From positions 62,001 through 126,000 of the forward strand of contig NZ_FMWU01000001.1 in the NCBI RefSeq assembly GCF_900103195.1: 64,000 nt of DNA. The letters are read 5' to 3'. The notes beneath the pieces were generated by a model, which saw only the letters and a program-made list of their open reading frames with translations, was not told the origin of the DNA and did not search any database. The position numbers and the translations under genes are program-made. Shown here one piece after another: positions 43,348-52,414 of the stretch; the first letter of the stretch is position 1; every line of letters begins with the position of its first letter. The stretch comes from Methylobacterium sp. UNC378MF. Its GTDB lineage: Bacteria; Pseudomonadota; Alphaproteobacteria; Rhizobiales; Beijerinckiaceae.

Positions 43348-44793
43348 ATGACCGACCAGCCGACCCGTCACCCGATCCATGGCCGTATCACCGGCCCCAT
43401 CGTGATGATCGGCTTCGGCTCGATCGGCCGCGGCACCCTGCCGCTCATCGAGCGCCATTTCGAATACGACCGCGCCCGCTTCACCGTGATCGACCCGGTC
43501 GACACCCATCGGCCTCTCGCCGAGAAGCACGGCCTGCGGTTCGAGACGGTGGCCCTCACGCCGGAGAACTACCGCGACGTGCTCACCCCGCTCCTCACGG
43601 AGGGCGGCGGCCAGGGCTTCTGCGTGAACCTGTCGGTCGACACCTCCTCGCGCGCCATCATGGAGCTCTGCCGCGAGCTCGGCGCCCTCTACATCGACAC
43701 CGTGGCCGAGCCCTGGCCGGGCTTCTACTTCGACAAGAGCAAGAGCCAGGGCGACCGCACCAACTACGCGCTTCGCGAGAACATCCTCGACGCCCGCGCG
43801 CAGAAGCCCGGCGGCACCACGGCGGTCTCATGCTGCGGCGCCAATCCCGGCATGGTCTCGTGGTTCGTCAAGCAGGCGCTCCTGAACATCGCCCGGGATA
43901 CCGGTCTGCAGCGGCCCGAGCCCAAGACCAAGGCCGAGTGGGCCGCCCTGATGAAGGATCTGGGCGTGAAGGGCGTCCACATCGCCGAGCGGGACACGCA
44001 GCGCGCCAAAACCCCGAAGCCGCGGGGCGTCTTCGTCAACACGTGGTCGGTCGAGGGCTTCGTCTCCGAGGGCAACCAGCCGGCCGAGCTGGGCTGGGGC
44101 ACGCACGAGACCTGGAAGCCCGCCAATGCCCGCGAGCAGGAGAAGGGTTCGCGCTGCGCGATCTACCTGCTGCAGCCGGGCGCCGACACGCGGGTGCGCA
44201 CCTGGGTGCCCACCGCCGGCTCGCAGTTCGGCTTCCTCGTGACCCACAACGAGGCGATCTCGATCGCCGACTATTACACGGTGCGCGAGGGCGATAAGCC
44301 GGTCTTCCGGCCCACCTGCCACTACGCCTACCACCCGGCCGACGACGCCGTGCTGTCGCTCCACGAGATGTTCGGCAAGGCCTCCAAGGTGCAGGAGCAG
44401 CACCACATCCTCGACGAGACTGAGATCGTCGACGGCATCGACGAGCTCGGCGTGCTCGTCTACGGCCACAAGAAGAACGCCTATTGGTACGGCTCGCAGC
44501 TCTCCATCGAGGAGACCCGCCGGGTCGCCCCCTACCAGAACGCCACCGGCCTGCAGGTGACCTCGGCGGTGCTCGCCGGCATGGTCTGGGCCCTGGAGAA
44601 CCCGGAGGCCGGCATCGTCGAGGCCGACGAGATGGATTTCCGCCGCTGCCTGGAGGTCCAGACGCCGTATCTCGGCCCGGTCGTTGGCGTGTACACCGAC
44701 TGGACGCCGCTCACCGACCGTCCGGGGCTGTTCCCGGAGGATATCGACACCAGCGATCCCTGGCAGTTCCGCAACGTGCTGGTGCACGGCTGA
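43348..44793 (+). CDS. hss: homospermidine synthase
   Basis: A 481-residue NAD-dependent enzyme. The N-terminal dinucleotide fold is IVMIGFGSIGRGTLPLIERH, followed by DTHRPLAEKHGLRF and LSVDTSSRAIMELCRELGAL. EPWPGFYFDKSKSQGDRTNY, CCGANPGMVSWFVKQALLNI and WSVEGFVSEGNQPAELGWGT are diagnostic of bacterial Hss, which joins two putrescines (or putrescine and spermidine) into homospermidine, a major rhizobial polyamine. The start ATG follows GAGGA. Full length; single gene. Confidence 0.95.
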   Translation: MTDQPTRHPIHGRITGPIVMIGFGSIGRGTLPLIERHFEYDRARFTVIDPVDTHRPLAEKHGLRFETVALTPENYRDVLTPLLTEGGGQGFCVNLSVDTSSRAIMELCRELGALYIDTVAEPWPGFYFDKSKSQGDRTNYALRENILDARAQKPGGTTAVSCCGANPGMVSWFVKQALLNIARDTGLQRPEPKTKAEWAALMKDLGVKGVHIAERDTQRAKTPKPRGVFVNTWSVEGFVSEGNQPAELGWGTHETWKPANAREQEKGSRCAIYLLQPGADTRVRTWVPTAGSQFGFLVTHNEAISIADYYTVREGDKPVFRPTCHYAYHPADDAVLSLHEMFGKASKVQEQHHILDETEIVDGIDELGVLVYGHKKNAYWYGSQLSIEETRRVAPYQNATGLQVTSAVLAGMVWALENPEAGIVEADEMDFRRCLEVQTPYLGPVVGVYTDWTPLTDRPGLFPEDIDTSDPWQFRNVLVHG

Positions 44794-44919
44794 GGCTTCG
44801 CGCACCGCCTTCGCCGGGCCCGCTCCGCAGATCTCGGGCCTGCCCATCGGGCAAGTCCGATCTGAGCGGGGTGGGGCTGGCGGTCGGCTCATTCCCCCAT
44901 GGGCCGTCGGCGGTTAGGG

Positions 44920-44953
44920 ATCCCGGGCGCCGCTTTCCGGCCCCGGGATGACG
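44920..44953. repeat. partial copy of the 28081-28192 palindrome family
   Basis: ATCCCGGG (44920-44927) and CCCGGGAT (44942-44949) form a hairpin, followed by GACG. The right end CCCCGGGATGACG (44941-44953) matches 28181-28193 except for the first base. The rest of the 289-base gap (44794-45082) holds no recognised gene. Confidence 0.6.
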
Positions 44954-45082
44954 GGCGACGCGGCTGCGAGGCGCCCACACAAGGCGTACGACATTCCCCG
45001 AGCGGGCGATGAAACCGGCTCCGCGTGCGCCCTCTGCCCGGACGGAGGAGGGGAAACGAGCCGGTGCCTGAAGGGGCCCCGG

Positions 45083-45984
45083 CTACTCAGCCTGCCGCCG
45101 CGTCACGAGGGTCCGGCCCGGCTCGACCTCGTTCTTGTCCTGATACAGCGGCACGATCGCGCGCAGCCAGCCGCGAACCTCGCGGCCGCCGTAATTGCGC
45201 TCGGCCACGTCGCGGGTGAGGTACGCCTGCAGGTTCACCGGACCGAAATTGTATCCGACGAGGCCGCCGACCGCGATCTGCCCCTGCGGGCGGTGGCTGC
45301 CCACACCCGTTGGCAGATCGGTCGAGCCGAACGCCACCGCGCCGACCTGCCACTGGCCGAACTTCCTCGTCATGGTCAGGTCGAGATTCAGATAGTCCGG
45401 GTACAGGGTCCCGCTGGGCGAGCGCGTGTCGAGGAAGACGCCGTAGAGCATGTTCGCCGTCAGGTTCCAGCCCTGGCCGGTGTAGCTGAGCGCGAAGCGG
45501 TGGGTCAGCGAGGCCGACTGGGTCAGGAAGCGCGTCTGGATCGGCAGGTAGCCGCCGAACAGGTAGCTGAAGCCGACATCGCCACCGAGGTCCCAGGCGA
45601 GCTGGGCCGCCAGCAGCTGCTGACCGACGCCGCTCTGATAGGGCGCTCCCTGGCTGCTCGCCGCCGCGATCGGCTGGGTGAAGAAGAACTGCAGGCGTGC
45701 GCCCGCGACGTCCCAGGGCGTCGCCCACGCGAAGGTCGGCAGGTTGACGCTGGTCGACGAGTCCCGCGGGCGCGTGCTGCGCACGCCGAAGCTCGACAGA
45801 TTCACGAAATACAGACCGACCGGCAGTTGATCGCCTACCGGCAGACCGACCGTCTGCCCCGGCTGCGCCGCGGAGGCCGCCCGGGCGCCCGGGCGCCCGT
45901 CGCTCGCGACGTGACCGCGATGGGCACGGTGACGGCAAGAGCCGCCGCCGCGATCCCACGTGATGTCAGGCTAAATCCGACCAT
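45083..45984 (-). CDS. phenol-meta-pathway-type outer-membrane protein with an apparent frameshift
   Basis: The main frame reads GQTVGLPVGDQLPVGLYFVN, LSSFGVRSTRP and then barrel strands (YLNLDLTMTRKFGQWQVGAV; RPQGQIAVGGLVGYNFGPVN), like the COG4313 transporter family. It has no ATG before GTG 45805, which would cut off the first strand and the signal peptide. In another frame, ATG 45984 gives MVGFSLTSRGIAAAALAVTV, a signal peptide, but this frame meets TAG at 45837-45835. A one-base difference in the GGGCGCCC repeat at about 45880-45900 would join them: ...SRA(frameshift)RAASAAQPGQTVG. Either a broken gene, a slippage site, or a sequencing error. Confidence 0.6.
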
Positions 45985-46124
45985 GAAAGCCCCGAACCTG
46001 AGCCCCGGAACACGGAGCTGATCAGGGTTGGACGGGTGTCACTCCACCAACATCCCGCCGTTACGGCCAAGCTGTGCGCAACGGCACGGGGTCGACGATC
46101 CGATCTCTTGAGACCGGGACTAAA

Positions 46125-46976
46125 TCATCGGACCTCGACTTCCACGAGGAAATCACTGCGGTAGGTCGTGCCCTCAACCGGGTTCGAGACCCACCGGCAG
46201 CGGCCGACCGCGAGGTCGTGGCCGGCATGGAAATGTCCGGAGATCCACAGCTCCGGCCGCTCGGCATCGGGGAGGTCGTCGAGGGCCGTGCTGGCGTAGA
46301 AGGCCGGCACCCACCAGGGGACACCGGGCGCGTCCCGGAACCGGTCCGCGGCCAGCGGGCTCGCCGGATGATGGGTCACCACGACGGTCGGCCCATCGTG
46401 GGGGATCCGGAGCGCCGCATGCAGGGCCGCCCGCTCGGTCCGGTGCTCCGCCATCGCGTCGGCGGGCTGCCAGGGGCTGCCGTCGGCCTTGCGGATCGAG
46501 CCCAGATACTCGCGCGAGCCCGTCACCGGATCGGTCATGCGGGCCGCGGCGTAGGCCACCGGATCGTCGGGCCGGTCCGGCCTGTCCGGACCGAGCCAGC
46601 GCCCGGCGAGCGCCCAGTCGCTCCACAGGGTGGTGCCGACGAAGCGGACACCGTCGATGACGCAGCTCTGCGAGCGCTGGAGCAGGTGGATCCGGGCGCC
46701 GAGCCCGTTGAGCCGCCCGATTTCGGCCTCCAGGGCGACGAGCAGCTCCGGTGCGGTGCGCCGATCCCCGGTCGGGGCATAGCGCTCGTGGTTGCCCGGC
46801 ACCAGGACGATCGGCCGGCCCTGCGCGAGATGCAGCAGGGCCGCGAGACCCCGCTCGGGATGCCCTTCATGGAGGTCGCCCGGGCAGGCGAGCAGGTCAA
46901 ACGGCGCCGCGGGCGGCGCGATCAGGTCGAGGCGCCGCCGCTCCAGGTGCAGGTCCGAGATGGGGAAGATGCGCAT
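46125..46976 (-). CDS. calcineurin-like metallophosphoesterase
   Basis: A 283-residue phosphoesterase with all metal motifs: SDLHLE (residues 7-12), LLACPGDLHEG, VLVPGNHERY, VVVTHHPAS and ISGHFHAGHD. The last supplies the final His pair. There is no signal peptide, so it acts in the cytoplasm. The ATG at 46976 (MRIFPISDLHLE) is chosen because the family begins at the DxH strand; the open frame before it is arginine- and proline-rich. Substrate (nucleotides, phosphoproteins or others) cannot be read from the sequence. Confidence 0.85.
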   Translation of the reverse strand: MRIFPISDLHLERRRLDLIAPPAAPFDLLACPGDLHEGHPERGLAALLHLAQGRPIVLVPGNHERYAPTGDRRTAPELLVALEAEIGRLNGLGARIHLLQRSQSCVIDGVRFVGTTLWSDWALAGRWLGPDRPDRPDDPVAYAAARMTDPVTGSREYLGSIRKADGSPWQPADAMAEHRTERAALHAALRIPHDGPTVVVTHHPASPLAADRFRDAPGVPWWVPAFYASTALDDLPDAERPELWISGHFHAGHDLAVGRCRWVSNPVEGTTYRSDFLVEVEVR

Positions 46977-46998
46977 GATGGTCGCTGCTGAGGGTCCG

Positions 46999-47604
46999 CT
47001 ATCGCGCGGCTCTGCGCTCGGCCGCGGCCGCCTTGAGGATGTCGGCGGCCGAGTCGGCATTGAGGATCGCGATCCCGGCCGCCACGACGAGGTCGGGCCA
47101 GGGGGATGGGTGGAGAGCCGTCACCAGGCCGGCGGCGATGATCGCCAGATTGGCGTAGGCGTCGTTGCGGGCCGAGAGATAGGCCGCCCGCGTCAGGCTG
47201 CCCGAGCCGGAGCGGTGCCGGGCGAGCAGGAGCGCGCAGGTGAGGTTGACGGCGAGCGCCCCGAACCCCGCGAGGGTCAGGGGCAAAGCGGCAGGGGCGG
47301 TGAAGTCGGCGACCTTTCCGTAGGCCGCCCAGGCGCCCGCCAGGGCCGGCAGGAGCAGGATCCCCGCCATGGCGGTGCCGAGCCGGGCGCGATTGCGCGC
47401 GCTCCAGCCGAGGCCCGCGAAGATCAGCAGGTTGAGCGCCGCGTCCTCGAGGAAATCGAGGCTGTCGGCGATCAGCGCCACAGAGCCGATGGCGAGCGCC
47501 ACCGCGATCTCGATGCCGAAATAGCCGAGGTTGAGCGCCGCCACGCGGGCGACGACCGGGCGGAGGGCGGGCGGAGCAGGCCGGGGCGCATCATCGGCGA
47601 TCAC
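46999..47604 (-). CDS. CDF-like cation transporter
   Basis: A 201-residue membrane protein resembling the transmembrane part of cation diffusion facilitators. NLGYFGIEIAVALAIGSVAL, IADSLDFLEDAALNLL is the first CDF block (the Asp in ADSLDF and the second Asp line the site), and YLSARNDAYANLAIIAAGLV the second (N and D; the usual HxxxD reads RNDAYAN). The cytoplasmic zinc domain is missing, giving a short form. GTG at 47604 follows AGAGGCG and is preferred to TTG 47673. It lies just upstream of the phosphoesterase on the same strand. Confidence 0.7.
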   Translation of the reverse strand: MIADDAPRPAPPALRPVVARVAALNLGYFGIEIAVALAIGSVALIADSLDFLEDAALNLLIFAGLGWSARNRARLGTAMAGILLLPALAGAWAAYGKVADFTAPAALPLTLAGFGALAVNLTCALLLARHRSGSGSLTRAAYLSARNDAYANLAIIAAGLVTALHPSPWPDLVVAAGIAILNADSAADILKAAAAERRAAR

Positions 47605-47793
47605 GGGACGCCTCTTCGCTGACGCGCGCGGCCCTGTCGAGCAGCCGTTGAGAAAAGCCTGTCCGCGGCTCAAGAAAGTTCGAGGCCGTTACGCCTTTGT
47701 CCGGGTGGATTCGGCGCCGCGATCGTGCGACGCCGTTGCCGGAGCCGGCCGCACGAGACGAATGACCGGCCGGAACCGGAGGTCTGCCGCGTC

Positions 47794-48267
47794 ATGCTGC
47801 CCGAACTGCGCGTGCTCTATTTCGAGGATCTCGAGGTCGGACTGTCCGAGACCCTGTCGAAGACCATCGCCTCCTCGGACGTGGTGGGCTTCGCCGAGAT
47901 CACCGGCGACCGCAACCCGATCCACCTGTCCGAGCACTTCGCCGCGCGCACGCCCTTCGGCACCCGCATTGCCCACGGCCTGTACACGGCCGGGCTGATC
48001 TCGGCGGTGCTCGGCACGCGCCTGCCCGGCCCCGGCGCGGTCTACATCTCCCAGACCCTGAATTTCCGCGCGCCGGTCCGGATCGGCGACGTCGTCGACG
48101 TTACCGTGACGGTGGCCGAACTCATGCCCGAGCGGCGGCGCGCGCGCCTCGCCTGCCGGTGCTCGGTGGGGGGCGAGACCGTTCTCGACGGCGAGGCGCT
48201 GGTGAAGGTGCCGACGAAGGCCGAGGCCGACCCGCTCGCGAGCCGCACCGAGCGCTCCCAGGGCTGA
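47794..48267 (+). CDS. MaoC family (R)-hydratase
   Basis: A 157-residue hot-dog-fold protein. FEDLEVGLSETLSKTIASSD is followed by the MaoC motif FAEITGDRNPIHLSEHFA, in which Asp and His are catalytic, then FGTRIAHGLYTAGLISAV and the C-terminal VYISQTLNFRAPVRIGD. It probably hydrates enoyl-CoA or acts on a related thioester; PhaJ-type (R)-specific enoyl-CoA hydratases share this pattern. The ATG at 47794 matches the family start. One base separates its stop from the next gene's GTG. Confidence 0.88.
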   Translation: MLPELRVLYFEDLEVGLSETLSKTIASSDVVGFAEITGDRNPIHLSEHFAARTPFGTRIAHGLYTAGLISAVLGTRLPGPGAVYISQTLNFRAPVRIGDVVDVTVTVAELMPERRRARLACRCSVGGETVLDGEALVKVPTKAEADPLASRTERSQG

Positions 48268-48268
48268 G

Positions 48269-49096
48269 GTGATCCCGGACCCGGAAACCCTCAGCGACCC
48301 GGACGACCTCCGCCTCGAGCCCTACACCCGGATGCGCGAGCGCGACCTCGTCGGCCGCGCCGGGCGCTTCATCGTCGAGGGCGAGGTCACGCTGCGGCTG
48401 CTCCTCGGCCGCCGCAGCCGGTTTCGTGCGGAATCGATCCTGATCGCGCCGGAGCGCTGGCCCGGCCTCGCCGCCGACATCACCGCCTTACCGGTGCCGC
48501 CGCCGGTCTACTGCGCCACCAAGGCGGTCATGAGCGCGGTCACGGGCTTCCCGATCCATCGCGGGGTCCTGGCCGTCGGCCTGCGCGGCGCGGAACCCGA
48601 GGCGGCGGCCCTCGTACCGCCTTCGCCCGCACCCGCCCTGGTGGTCGGCCTGGCCGGCCTGACTAACCACGACAATGTCGGCGCTGCCTTCCGCAACGCG
48701 GCGGCGTTCGGAGCCGACGCAGTATTCCTCGACGGGGAGAGCTGCGACCCGCTCTACCGCAAGAGCATCCGGGTGTCGGCCGGGGCGGCCCTGATCCAGC
48801 CCTTCGCGCGGCTCCCGGCGGAGCAGGATTGGCTGCGGCTCGCCGAATCCCTCGACCTCCAGCCGCTGGCCTTCAGCCCGGGGGCGCCCGAGCCCCTGGA
48901 CGGGCTCGCGGTGCCGACGCGGGCGCTCCTGATCCTCGGCACCGAGGGGCCAGGCCTCGACGCGGCAACCCTCGCCCGAGCCCGCCCCATCCGCATCCCC
49001 ATGGCCGCCGGCTTCGACTCGCTTAACGTCGCCACGGCGGCGGGCATCGCCCTGTACACGATCGCCCGCGGCCAGGGGCGCCTCGGTCAGACCTGA
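48269..49096 (+). CDS. SpoU/TrmH family RNA 2'-O-methyltransferase
   Basis: A 275-residue SPOUT enzyme. The knot motifs are NHDNVGAAFRNAAAFGADAV (motif 1, catalytic Arg in FRN), LILGTEGPGLDA (motif 2) and IPMAAGFDSLNVATAAGIAL (motif 3). The N-terminal 100 residues resemble an L30e-like substrate-binding domain (GRFIVEGEVTLRLLLG). Target rRNA or tRNA unknown. The start GTG (48269) lies one base after the MaoC stop, indicating cotranscription. Confidence 0.9.
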   Translation: MIPDPETLSDPDDLRLEPYTRMRERDLVGRAGRFIVEGEVTLRLLLGRRSRFRAESILIAPERWPGLAADITALPVPPPVYCATKAVMSAVTGFPIHRGVLAVGLRGAEPEAAALVPPSPAPALVVGLAGLTNHDNVGAAFRNAAAFGADAVFLDGESCDPLYRKSIRVSAGAALIQPFARLPAEQDWLRLAESLDLQPLAFSPGAPEPLDGLAVPTRALLILGTEGPGLDAATLARARPIRIPMAAGFDSLNVATAAGIALYTIARGQGRLGQT

Positions 49097-49277
49097 GGAC
49101 GGCGCGACGGACAATCCCGCGGACGCCACGCACCGACCGGAAGAAGGCCGGTGGCCCCATGAAGCCGGCATGTCCCCGCAATACCGTGAAACAGAGCCCG
49201 CGCATGGTACGACGGGCCGGGTCAGCACGAGCCGTACGCACCGCGGCGCGCCCTCGGACACCTTGCGAATGCCTGCC

Positions 49278-49299
49278 CACCGTATGATCGTATACGGTG
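49278..49299 (+). promoter_or_regulatory. inverted repeat upstream of the first carotenoid gene
   Basis: CACCGTAT-GATCGT-ATACGGTG has perfect 8-base arms with a six-base spacer and sits about 95 bases before the desaturase start. It may be an operator for a dimeric regulator. The sequence around it (49097-49393, about 300 bases) holds no gene. Confidence 0.4.
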
Positions 49300-49393
49300 A
49301 TCTGCGCGCGACAAACGGCTGCAATTGCCGTGCGCGGATGCCAAGCTAGCTTGGCCGCTTGGGGAGCTGAGATTCTGTGAGGAGTCGGGGACG

Positions 49394-50983
49394 TTGCTTC
49401 AGTCTGGGGATGGGTTGCGGGCGCTGACCGGACGCCGGGTGGCCGTGGTTGGGGCCGGGCCAGGCGGACTCGCCGCCGCCCTGCTGCTCGCGCGGGCCGG
49501 GATTCACGTCACCATCTTCGAGAAGGATGCGCAGGTCGGCGGTCGCACCAAGACCGTCGAGGCCCCCGGCGGTTACCGGTTCGACATCGGCCCGACCTTC
49601 TTCCTCTATCCACAGATCCTTGCGGACATTTTCGCAAGTTGCGGGGAGCGGCTGGAGGACCACGTCAAGCTCGAGCGGCTGGACCCGCAGTACCATCTGG
49701 TATTCGAGGGCCCCGACGGAATCTCAGGAATGATCCGCGCCACGGGCGATGTCGAGCGCCTGGAACGCGAGGTCGCCGGTCTCGCGCCGGACGACGCCAA
49801 GAACGTCAGAGCCTTCTTCGCCGAGAACCGGACCAAGCTGAACTACTTCAAGCCGGTCCTCGAACAGGCCTTCCACACGCTGCGCAGCATGGCGAGCCCG
49901 GCGATGCTGGCCGCCCTGCCCTACCTGCATCCGGGGCGAAGCGTCGACCGCGACCTCAAGCGCCACTTTGCCGATCCGCGGGTGCGCCTCGCCTTCTCGT
50001 TCCAGACCAAATACCTCGGCATGTCGCCGTTCCGCTGCCCGAGCCTGTTCACCATCCTGTCGTTCCTCGAATACGAGCACGGGGTCTATCATCCGGTCGG
50101 TGGCTGCGGCGCTGTCTCCGAGGCGATGGCGGGCCTGGCCGGCCGCATGGGCGTCGACCTCCGGCTCAACAGCACCGTCGAGCGCGTGTTGTTCGACGGC
50201 AAGCGCGCCAGCGGCGTCGTGGCGGACGGCGAGACCTTCAACGCCGACGCGGTGATGATCAACGGCGACTTCGCCAAGGTGGTCCGCGCGCTGGTTCCGG
50301 AGCGGCACCGGCCGCGCTGGCGTGATGCCAAGATCCAGAAGGCCCGGCTCTCCTGCTCGACCTTCATGCTGTATCTCGGCATCGAGGGTAAGATGCCCGC
50401 CAGCCTCGGGCACCACACGATCCTCCTGGCCGACGGCTACGAGAAGAACATCCGCGAGATCACCGAGGGCACGCTGCCGATGCAGCCCTCCCTGTACGTG
50501 CAGCACGCGGGCTACACGGATGGCGGCATGGCGCCCCCCGGACACACGGCCCTCTACGTGCTGGTGCCGGTGCCGAACCTGAAGGCGGGGATCGACTGGA
50601 CGACGCTGCGCGCGACCTACCGGGCGCTGATCCTGGAGCGTCTGAAGCTCCTCGGCATCGACGATCTCGAATCCCGCATCCGCTACGAACGGATCATCGA
50701 TCCGACCCAGTGGGAGGAGGATTTCGCCGTCCACGAGGGCGCCACCTTCAACCTCGCCCACGATCTGATGCAGATGCTGTATTTCCGGCCGCACAACCGC
50801 TTCGGGCCGGGGCTCTACATCGTCGGCGGCGGCACCCATCCGGGCTCCGGCCTGCCGGTGATCTACGAGGGCGCCCGGATCTCGGCCCGGCTGCTGATCG
50901 AGGAGATGGCCGGGGCCCGCGCCGCCGCCACGGCGGGGATTCCCGATACCGCTCCGCTGGCAACCTCCGGCGAGGCCTCGTGA
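49394..50983 (+). CDS. phytoene desaturase family FAD enzyme (carotenoid) #1
   Basis: A 529-residue CrtI/CrtN-type oxidoreductase. FAD-binding: [20 protein letters not shown] and [31 protein letters not shown]. The C-terminus [29 protein letters not shown] is the CrtI-type signature. No ATG precedes the FAD strand; TTG at 49394 has GAGGAG about ten bases upstream, and TTG 49325 or 49412 are alternatives. In C30 pathways CrtN- and CrtP-type members desaturate and then oxidise the chain. It heads an operon with DUF2141 and an ABC exporter. Confidence 0.88.
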   Translation: MLQSGDGLRALTGRRVAVVGAGPGGLAAALLLARAGIHVTIFEKDAQVGGRTKTVEAPGGYRFDIGPTFFLYPQILADIFASCGERLEDHVKLERLDPQYHLVFEGPDGISGMIRATGDVERLEREVAGLAPDDAKNVRAFFAENRTKLNYFKPVLEQAFHTLRSMASPAMLAALPYLHPGRSVDRDLKRHFADPRVRLAFSFQTKYLGMSPFRCPSLFTILSFLEYEHGVYHPVGGCGAVSEAMAGLAGRMGVDLRLNSTVERVLFDGKRASGVVADGETFNADAVMINGDFAKVVRALVPERHRPRWRDAKIQKARLSCSTFMLYLGIEGKMPASLGHHTILLADGYEKNIREITEGTLPMQPSLYVQHAGYTDGGMAPPGHTALYVLVPVPNLKAGIDWTTLRATYRALILERLKLLGIDDLESRIRYERIIDPTQWEEDFAVHEGATFNLAHDLMQMLYFRPHNRFGPGLYIVGGGTHPGSGLPVIYEGARISARLLIEEMAGARAAATAGIPDTAPLATSGEAS

Positions 50984-51432
50984 GCGGGGCACCGGACCGG
51001 AAACACGGCCGCGCGGCGACCGCCCTGGCGGCCTGGCTCTGCGCCGCCGCCCTGCCCGCCGCGGCCGCCGCCGTCCAGGTCGAGATCGACGGGATCGAGC
51101 CCGGCGGCGGGCCCGTGCGCGTCGCCCTCTGCCAAGGCGGACTTTCGGAAGCGTCGTGCCTGCGGGGCGACGACGCTCCCGCCACCGGTGACCGGGCGCT
51201 GTTCACCTTCCGGGACGTCCCGCCGGGGACCTACGCGGTGGCGGCCTACCAGGATGGCAACGGCAACGGACGCCTCGACCGCACGGGCCTCGGCCTTCCG
51301 CTGGAGCCCTACGGCTTCTCGGGCGCGGTCGGACGCCGGGCCCGGCCCGATTTCGCCGCGGCGGCTTTCGCCCTGCGCGAGCCGGGCGCCGCGTTGCGGG
51401 TCCGCCTCGGCCGTGCCCTCCCGCAACGGTGA
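50980..51432 (+). CDS. DUF2141 exported protein
   Basis: A 150-residue exported protein. The signal peptide ([17 protein letters not shown]) precedes [20 protein letters not shown], a cysteine-containing segment ([13 protein letters not shown]) and the family hallmark [31 protein letters not shown] ([14 protein letters not shown]). DUF2141 proteins are often found next to carotenoid genes. The GTG at 50980 overlaps the desaturase stop by four bases. Probably periplasmic or extracellular; function unknown. Confidence 0.82.
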   Translation: MSGAPDRKHGRAATALAAWLCAAALPAAAAAVQVEIDGIEPGGGPVRVALCQGGLSEASCLRGDDAPATGDRALFTFRDVPPGTYAVAAYQDGNGNGRLDRTGLGLPLEPYGFSGAVGRRARPDFAAAAFALREPGAALRVRLGRALPQR

Positions 51433-51436
51433 GACG

Positions 51437-52414
51437 ATGGAGGAACCCCTCGTCCGGCTCGCGGATGTCGGCCTCGACCTCCGCGGACGGCGGGTGCTGG
51501 ACCGGGTCGATCTCGACCTCGAAGCCGGCGAGACCCTGGCGCTGCTCGGGCCGAACGGAGCCGGCAAGTCCTCGCTGATGCGCCTCGTGGCGGGGCGGCT
51601 GTGCCCGTCCGCGGGATCGGTGCGCGTCGCCGGGGCGGACCCGTACCGCGCGGGACGAGCCCGTCGTGCCATCGGGTGGGTGCCGCAGGAGATCGCCCTC
51701 TACCCGCGCCTGACCGTCTCGGAGAATCTCGGGGTCTTCGGGCAGCTCGCGGGAGTTGTCCGGCGTGACCGTAACGCGGCCGTGGAGGCTGCCCTGGCCA
51801 TGGCCGACATCGCCGACGTGGCTCGACGCCCGGTCGGCGTCCTGTCGGGGGGGTACCGACGGCGGGTCAACATCGCGGCGAGCCTGATGAACCGGCCCCG
51901 GCTGGTGCTCCTCGACGAGCCGACCAGCGGCGTCGACCTCGCCGCCCGGGCGGCGATCCACGGGGTGCTCGACCGGCTGAAGGCCGCCGGTACCGCGATC
52001 CTGATCGCCACCCACGATTTCGCCGAGGCGGAGCGCCTCGCTTCCAGAGTTGCGTTCCTGGCCCAGGGCCGGGTCGTGCGCGCCGGGCAACTCGCCGATC
52101 TGCTCGCGCAGCTGCGCACCGGCGCACCCGAGCGGGAGCTGAGCCTCGCCGTCCCGGCGGCGGGATCGGCCGAGGCCGTGCTGCGCCGGGCCGGCTTCGT
52201 GCCGGCCGAGGCGGGCGGCCTCATCTGGCGGTCCATCGAGCGATCCGGGCTCGACGGCGCAGCCCTGCTCGGCGCCCTGCGCGCCCAGGGCGTACCGGTG
52301 GCCGAGATCCGGGTGCGGGCGCCGCGGCTGGAAACCCTCTATCTCGACGCCCTTCGCCCGCGGGAGCTGACGGATCCCGCGGGCGCCCCGCTCCGGGCGG
52401 GAGCGGCCGGATGA
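51437..52414 (+). CDS. ABC exporter ATP-binding protein
   Basis: A 325-residue ATPase. Walker A LLGPNGAGKSSLMRLVAG, Q-loop VPQEIALYPRLTV, signature LSGGYRRRVNIAAS, Walker B VLLDEPTSGVD, IATHDFAEAERL. The C-terminal 90 residues form an extra domain (GAPERELSLAVPAAGSAEAV) as in drug/lipid-type exporters (DrrA/NodI). It starts four bases after DUF2141 and overlaps the permease by four bases. Confidence 0.9.
   Translation: MEEPLVRLADVGLDLRGRRVLDRVDLDLEAGETLALLGPNGAGKSSLMRLVAGRLCPSAGSVRVAGADPYRAGRARRAIGWVPQEIALYPRLTVSENLGVFGQLAGVVRRDRNAAVEAALAMADIADVARRPVGVLSGGYRRRVNIAASLMNRPRLVLLDEPTSGVDLAARAAIHGVLDRLKAAGTAILIATHDFAEAERLASRVAFLAQGRVVRAGQLADLLAQLRTGAPERELSLAVPAAGSAEAVLRRAGFVPAEAGGLIWRSIERSGLDGAALLGALRAQGVPVAEIRVRAPRLETLYLDALRPRELTDPAGAPLRAGAAG

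Noticed and set aside
49325..49393. Start of the first desaturase at TTG 49325
   Set aside because: No ribosome site is close and the extra residues do not resemble the family; the TTG at 49394 with GAGGAG upstream is preferred, though not proven.
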